A model generated the notes under the pieces. The model saw nothing but the letters and a program-made list of their open reading frames with translations. It did not search any database and was not told the origin of the DNA. Below, piece after piece: positions 59,814 to 64,000 of a stretch of 64,000 bases of DNA; the first letter of the stretch is position 1; every line of letters begins with the position of its first letter. A program made the translations under genes and the position numbers. Origin of the DNA: Lunularia cruciata (lineage: Eukaryota; Streptophyta; Marchantiopsida; Lunulariales; Lunulariaceae); the NCBI GenBank assembly GCA_948567375.1, contig OX419762.1:26924608-26988607 (forward strand), read 5' to 3'.

Positions 59814-62105
59814 ATGGCAATGGTCGAACCGGAGTTATCATCCATGTTCAGCCTTCACACACCTCAACAGCATCAGAGCGGAGTTCAACATCACATGATG
59901 GACTGGTCATCTCACGGACAGGATGCCGGAGGTATGAATAGCCGAGGGATGAATCACAATGAGGATATTGTTGCTTATAGTCAGGGAGGGAGAGTAGATA
60001 TGTATCACCATCCCTTCACCCTGTCCCCACAATCTCCTTTCGACATGAGTGATTACCACCCGAATGAGAAGCAGGAGCCACCTCATAGCAATTCTTCAGC
60101 TGGTGATTACGAATACATGACCCACAACCAGCTTGCCCAGGTGGGTTCAAACCTAGGAGGATCTCATCACCAGGGTTATATAACTCCTGCTAGCACTTTC
60201 ATGTCGCAGCCTGCTGCAACAAGCTACAACTTGGGTAACATCACCTCGGTTGCGGCTGCTCCTGGAGGGGTATTGGAGGAAATAGATGGTATACTTAGGA
60301 ATTTCGATTTGCCCCAGCAGCAGCATCATAACCTAGACATGGATCCGCTGTTCGGCGAGCTTATAGGCCAGCAGCATCCCCAGCAGCAAGTACCCCTCTA
60401 TGCGGGGGGACACACCGGCCTTGGACCAGTAGTACAGGATCCTTACGCGCCGTTGATATCGATGGAGGATACTCAGGCGGTAGAAGACCTCGCTAAGTCT
60501 TTGCAGGTGGAGATCATGTCAGAGAATTCGCTATCGGTTTCAACATTAGAAAGTTGCAGCATGAGCTCTGAGAACTCCCCATTCATGTATGGGAGCGCCT
60601 CTCAGGCAGCCATGCATAGTGGGTATCTGGAAACGGCCACTAGAGGGCCTTCCACAGGGGGATGGGTGCAGCAGCAGCAGCAGCAACAACAACAACTGCA
60701 GACTCTCAAACTGGAAAATGGTGGGCGGATGCTCATGAAGACGATAAACCAGCAGCAGCAGAACAACAATCCAATGGCCCAACTGGGAGGGAGCTATCAC
60801 CTGGACTCATTCAACTTTCCTCAGCCTCCTCGTGCATACGGCCCGGGACATAACTTGGGGCAACATAACAACTTAGGACATCAGGACCAGCAGCAGCAGC
60901 ATCATTCTGACAGTGGACGATTGCACTTGCCCGGGCATCTAGCTCTCAATAACAGTCTTCCTTCTCAAGGGTCAGCCGTGATACCAGCCACAGGATTGCA
61001 GCTGGTGCATCTGCTCTTAGCTTGCGCCGAGGCTGTGGCAGAGAACGACCTGAAGCTCGCTAAAGTGATATTGGTGCGTCTCAGAGGACATGTTCTTCCA
61101 GATGGAAATCCCATGCAGAGGCTGGCGGCTTATTTTGAGCAGGCGCTACGAGCTAGACTCACGAATGACAACACCTCCCCTATCTTCAAGGGACTCACCG
61201 GAGACAAATCCATCCCCCAAGCGGAGGTTCTTGAGGCGTTCAGTGTGTTCTACGATTGCATTCCCATCGGGAAATTTGGTCATCTGACTTGCAACCAGAT
61301 ACTACTGGATGCGGTTGAGAGGGAGAGAGTGGTCCATGTGTTGGATCTTCAGATATGGCATGGAATGCAGTGGCCTGCTTTCCTGCAAGCTTTGGCGTTG
61401 AGGCCCGGAGGCCCTCCGAAGCTCCGAATGTCAGCTCTAGGAACCAACCTCAAGGAGCTGCAAGAAACTGGCGAAAAGCTTCAAGAATGTGCCAGGAACT
61501 TGGATGTTCCCTTCGAGTTCAATCCGCTGTTATGTAGTGAACTCACTAAGTTCGATCCCAGCATGCTGAACATGAGGCGGGGAGAGGTTCTTGTCGTCAA
61601 CTCGTTCGTCCAGTTTCACGGGTTGTTGAACAAAGGGCCAGATCAATTGACCAAAATCCTGAAGGGATTGCGGAGTTTAAATCCCCGGGTGGTGGCCTTC
61701 GCGGAGAATGATGGAAATCATAACTCCCCCTCGTTCCTAACGAGGTTTGTCGAGTGTTTGAGATACTATTCTGCGGTTTTCGACGCGTTCGATGCGTCTC
61801 TACCCCCTGATTCTCCAGCCAGGATGAAAATGGAACAGATTTTCGCAGCCCAGAAGATCAGGAACATCATCGCCTGTGAGGGCCCGGCTCGAGTGGACGG
61901 GCACGAGACCATGAGATACTGGCACAAGCGGATGGAGGCTTCCAACTTCCGCAACATTTCTCTAAGCAGTAGAGCCGTGTCTCAAGCAAATCTGCTGCTC
62001 AATCTCTACTATTCGAACGGCTACACACTGACTACGAGCGAGTGTGGGTATCTTGCGTTGGGATGGCATGGGATGCCGCTGATGGGGGTGTCTGCGTGGA
62101 ACTGA
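59814..62105 (+). CDS. GRAS-family transcription regulator, intronless, 763 aa
   Basis: This is a nuclear plant regulator with a variable N-terminus and a conserved C-terminal GRAS domain, residues about 397-763. In order I see leucine-rich LHR I (LVHLLLACAEAVAEND), the VHIID-type motif VHVLDLQIWHGMQWP at 507, LHR II, the PFYRE region (PFEFNPL at 566, RFVECLRYYSA at 644, RNIIACEGPARV) and a terminal SAW motif (LGWHGMPL, SAWN). The N-terminal 396 residues are rich in Gln, His, Asn and Ser, with a run of nine Gln at 286-294. No DELLA or TVHYNP motif is seen, and no miR171-type site of the HAM group. The LHR I and the PDG.PMQR.AAYF pattern recall the SCL3/DELLA/SCR part of the family; I cannot place it further. 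ATG 59814 has G at -3 and +4. There is no intron within the coding region, as is common for GRAS genes. Confidence 0.96.
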   Translation: MAMVEPELSSMFSLHTPQQHQSGVQHHMMDWSSHGQDAGGMNSRGMNHNEDIVAYSQGGRVDMYHHPFTLSPQSPFDMSDYHPNEKQEPPHSNSSAGDYEYMTHNQLAQVGSNLGGSHHQGYITPASTFMSQPAATSYNLGNITSVAAAPGGVLEEIDGILRNFDLPQQQHHNLDMDPLFGELIGQQHPQQQVPLYAGGHTGLGPVVQDPYAPLISMEDTQAVEDLAKSLQVEIMSENSLSVSTLESCSMSSENSPFMYGSASQAAMHSGYLETATRGPSTGGWVQQQQQQQQQLQTLKLENGGRMLMKTINQQQQNNNPMAQLGGSYHLDSFNFPQPPRAYGPGHNLGQHNNLGHQDQQQQHHSDSGRLHLPGHLALNNSLPSQGSAVIPATGLQLVHLLLACAEAVAENDLKLAKVILVRLRGHVLPDGNPMQRLAAYFEQALRARLTNDNTSPIFKGLTGDKSIPQAEVLEAFSVFYDCIPIGKFGHLTCNQILLDAVERERVVHVLDLQIWHGMQWPAFLQALALRPGGPPKLRMSALGTNLKELQETGEKLQECARNLDVPFEFNPLLCSELTKFDPSMLNMRRGEVLVVNSFVQFHGLLNKGPDQLTKILKGLRSLNPRVVAFAENDGNHNSPSFLTRFVECLRYYSAVFDAFDASLPPDSPARMKMEQIFAAQKIRNIIACEGPARVDGHETMRYWHKRMEASNFRNISLSSRAVSQANLLLNLYYSNGYTLTTSECGYLALGWHGMPLMGVSAWN

Positions 62106-64000
62106 TAGGGGTGGTTGGTTGGTTCTTGTGTCAGAGCCAGAAGAGGCCATATGAGAATCGCCACTCTTGTTGTCAAATTCCTTCCCCAATCCATTACACC
62201 CACATGCACACACTACCACGCACAACCACACCCACAAAGCACATACACACGGGCTTTGCTTTCAGCCAAGCTATCCCCTTGTACAACAAACAGATCATGT
62301 GAAGAAGTTTTGAGACGCTCGACGGTCAGGCAATGGAAGTCAGTCAAGTCATGACGATGATGCAAGATTTAGAAACGATGAGGCGAGCTTGATGCTGGCG
62401 GGCGGGTGGGCTTGTTTGTTTGCTTGCTTGCTTGCTCGCCGGGCCAATAATGGATTAGTTTAAGAAGCTGATCGATCGATCACAAGAAGTAGTAGACAGA
62501 CAGACAGACAGACAGACTGGGTGGGTGCTGCTTACTCATCATCAGCGAGAGATTCGATCATGGCTGCTGGTTGGAAGTTGAAGTTGTGGTGTTGTAATCG
62601 AGTCGAGCACACCCTTGCCGGTTACTGGTGCCAGCTTGTAAAATATACGATTGGAATGCGGGACGTCAATGCAATAATTGATGTTCATATTTCTACTTTT
62701 AAGAAATCCTTCTGTCTCAGTTGGGCTTCACGGAATCCAGTTTGCTATCTATCTCGCGATCTGTTGTCTCTCCTGCTCCTTCTCTTTCCACACCAGGGGG
62801 CCGGGCCGCGGGAGAGAGAAGAGGGTGATGATTTGATTTGATAAGATGATGACCTTCGGCAGAGCTACACAGGGTCCGGCGAGCCTTAGTGCTTTCTTAC
62901 AAATACCTTTCCGGAGAGAAGTCAAGCCAGCACCTTGGTATGTCGGGTCTTTTTCCCTTCTTTCTCTCCCTTTGCAGGAGTCGGTTTCTTCGCCAGCAGC
63001 AGGAAGTAGCCAGGTCTGATTGATGAATTATCTCGAGAAGCGGCGGGTTGGGCTACAGTTGTTTCTTCTAAGCGATTCTAATGGGGCCTTGGATGCTGTT
63101 GCCGAAAGTGGGGACTTTTAGGACGAGGAAACCAATAAAACGTTTTAGGTAGAGGTCAAAGATAACCATGGATTCACCACTTTTCAAGTATGGTATTTGT
63201 GATGAGCTGCCTGAAAGTCGCTCCGATGATGTAGAGTTTGGATTGGAAGACCCACCTTCATGTGATGGCTCTCCAGTGATCAGGATTTTCAATGAAATTT
63301 CATTGTTAACTTTCTCTGCCTGCCAAGTTGCTTGGCTCCTACTCGTCCATGAATGAATGAATGCAATGAATTGATATTTTTCTCGTTGATGATGGTATGA
63401 TCTGAAGTAACTGATGTCATGGCTTGTGGGTCTCCTTCACCACAGTTCCGATACTACAACGTGTACTGTGGTGAAGTTTTTCCCTTTCCTTTTCCTTACT
63501 CTTAGCTGTCGTGTGCTTCCCTCACGTACGTCAGGCCAGTTCAGTGTGGTAGCCGGTCTCTGTTGCGTGTTCCCGGGATTTTCAAGCTGATTGGAGATTC
63601 AGGATTCAACGGTTATAGAGGGAGGCCCCTCCCTGGCAGACCCGACCTTTCCTGGGGGAGTAACTCTTCGCCGTCCCATCCTTCTCCGACCCAATTGGGC
63701 TCACTGTCCGTTGCACTCGGGCAGCTCACCCTGGTCAATTCTATCTTCATCTGCCATAAGGCAGGAGGAGGCACACTTGAAAGCACCCTAAACCCATCAT
63801 CACGACCTTCCGTACCGCGAATAGAAACAAGCGGCGATTACCCGTCTACCCAAATACTTCACGATGTTGGTATGATTCTACAAATATAGCAACAAAGTTG
63901 GTCGAAGACAACTCCATTACTTTGCATACTTTTCGTTGGAGCGTGAAGGCACGATGTGGGCCAAAACCTGTCGGAGCTCCTGTTACGGCGGGGGGTAACA
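62106..64000 (+). other. GRAS 3' region and unassigned tail of the window
   Basis: The first few hundred bases are probably the GRAS 3' untranslated region. Further on, frames at 62521-62841 and 63563-63889 have no recognisable domain. A gene may begin beyond the window edge. Confidence 0.35.
62411..62517 (+). repeat. TTGT/TTGC, GATC and AGAC microsatellites downstream of the GRAS gene
   Basis: Short tetranucleotide runs occur in succession: TTGT/TTGC at 62411-62437, GATC-type atcgatcgatc near 62471-62481, and six AGAC units at 62494-62517. They lie 300-410 bp past the GRAS stop codon, possibly in the 3' untranslated region. Confidence 0.85.

Noticed and set aside
61962-62237. Minus-strand ORFs over the GRAS 3' end
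   Set aside because: They are antisense shadows of the conserved SAW region and of CA-rich 3' sequence.
63563-63889. 108-codon plus-strand ORF near the window end
   Set aside because: The GC-rich patch has two overlapping frames open, no recognisable domain, and the longer frame starts at a non-ATG codon in my reading. Left unassigned.

Overview
The window looks like nuclear DNA of a land plant. Evidence is a chloroplast-type FolD gene split by four small GT-AG introns, an intronless GRAS transcription factor, and a large background of decayed plant transposons. The short introns (about 240-570 bp), the very low gene density and the reverse-transcriptase family at 17-22 kb (a type I associate with seedless plants) point to a bryophyte or other seedless plant. 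No species is claimed; this is inference.

Only two genes are clearly intact. One is FolD, on the + strand at 11.1-14.2 kb with five exons, a bifunctional methylenetetrahydrofolate dehydrogenase/cyclohydrolase with a long, probably plastid-targeting N-terminus. The other is a 763-residue GRAS regulator on the + strand at 59.8-62.1 kb, lying behind several kilobases of purine-rich, low-complexity sequence. They are 45 kb apart and share no visible pathway.

Nearly everything else recognisable is relic mobile DNA. From left to right: (1) 1.8-4.1 kb, minus strand, an unrecognised coiled-coil protein frame of 739 codons with four premature stops and no frameshift; (2) 17.3-19.1 kb and 21.3-22.5 kb, minus strand, two diverged copies of a non-LTR-type reverse transcriptase, the second shorter at its 5' end; (3) 27.6-27.9 kb, a MITE-like inverted-repeat element with TTA target duplication; (4) 29.0-30.2 kb, plus strand, a possible SANT-like plus coiled-coil protein relic, and 33.2-34.4 kb, minus strand, a PIF/Harbinger transposase relic, which may be the two ORFs of one family; (5) 38.2-40.0 kb, plus strand, Ty3/gypsy reverse transcriptase then integrase; (6) 41.1-43.3 kb, plus strand, a second, much more broken relative of the coiled-coil frame of item 1; (7) 43-54 kb, AT-rich DNA with tandem repeats and two further inverted-repeat elements.

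The most interesting material is the repeated coiled-coil family of items 1 and 6. I could not assign it to a named family, and one copy lies directly downstream of gypsy pol on the same strand. Long stretches (about 4-10 kb, 22.5-27.6 kb, 34.4-38.2 kb and 47-53 kb) have no coding sequence I can support. All translations and comparisons were made by eye; no similarity search was run.
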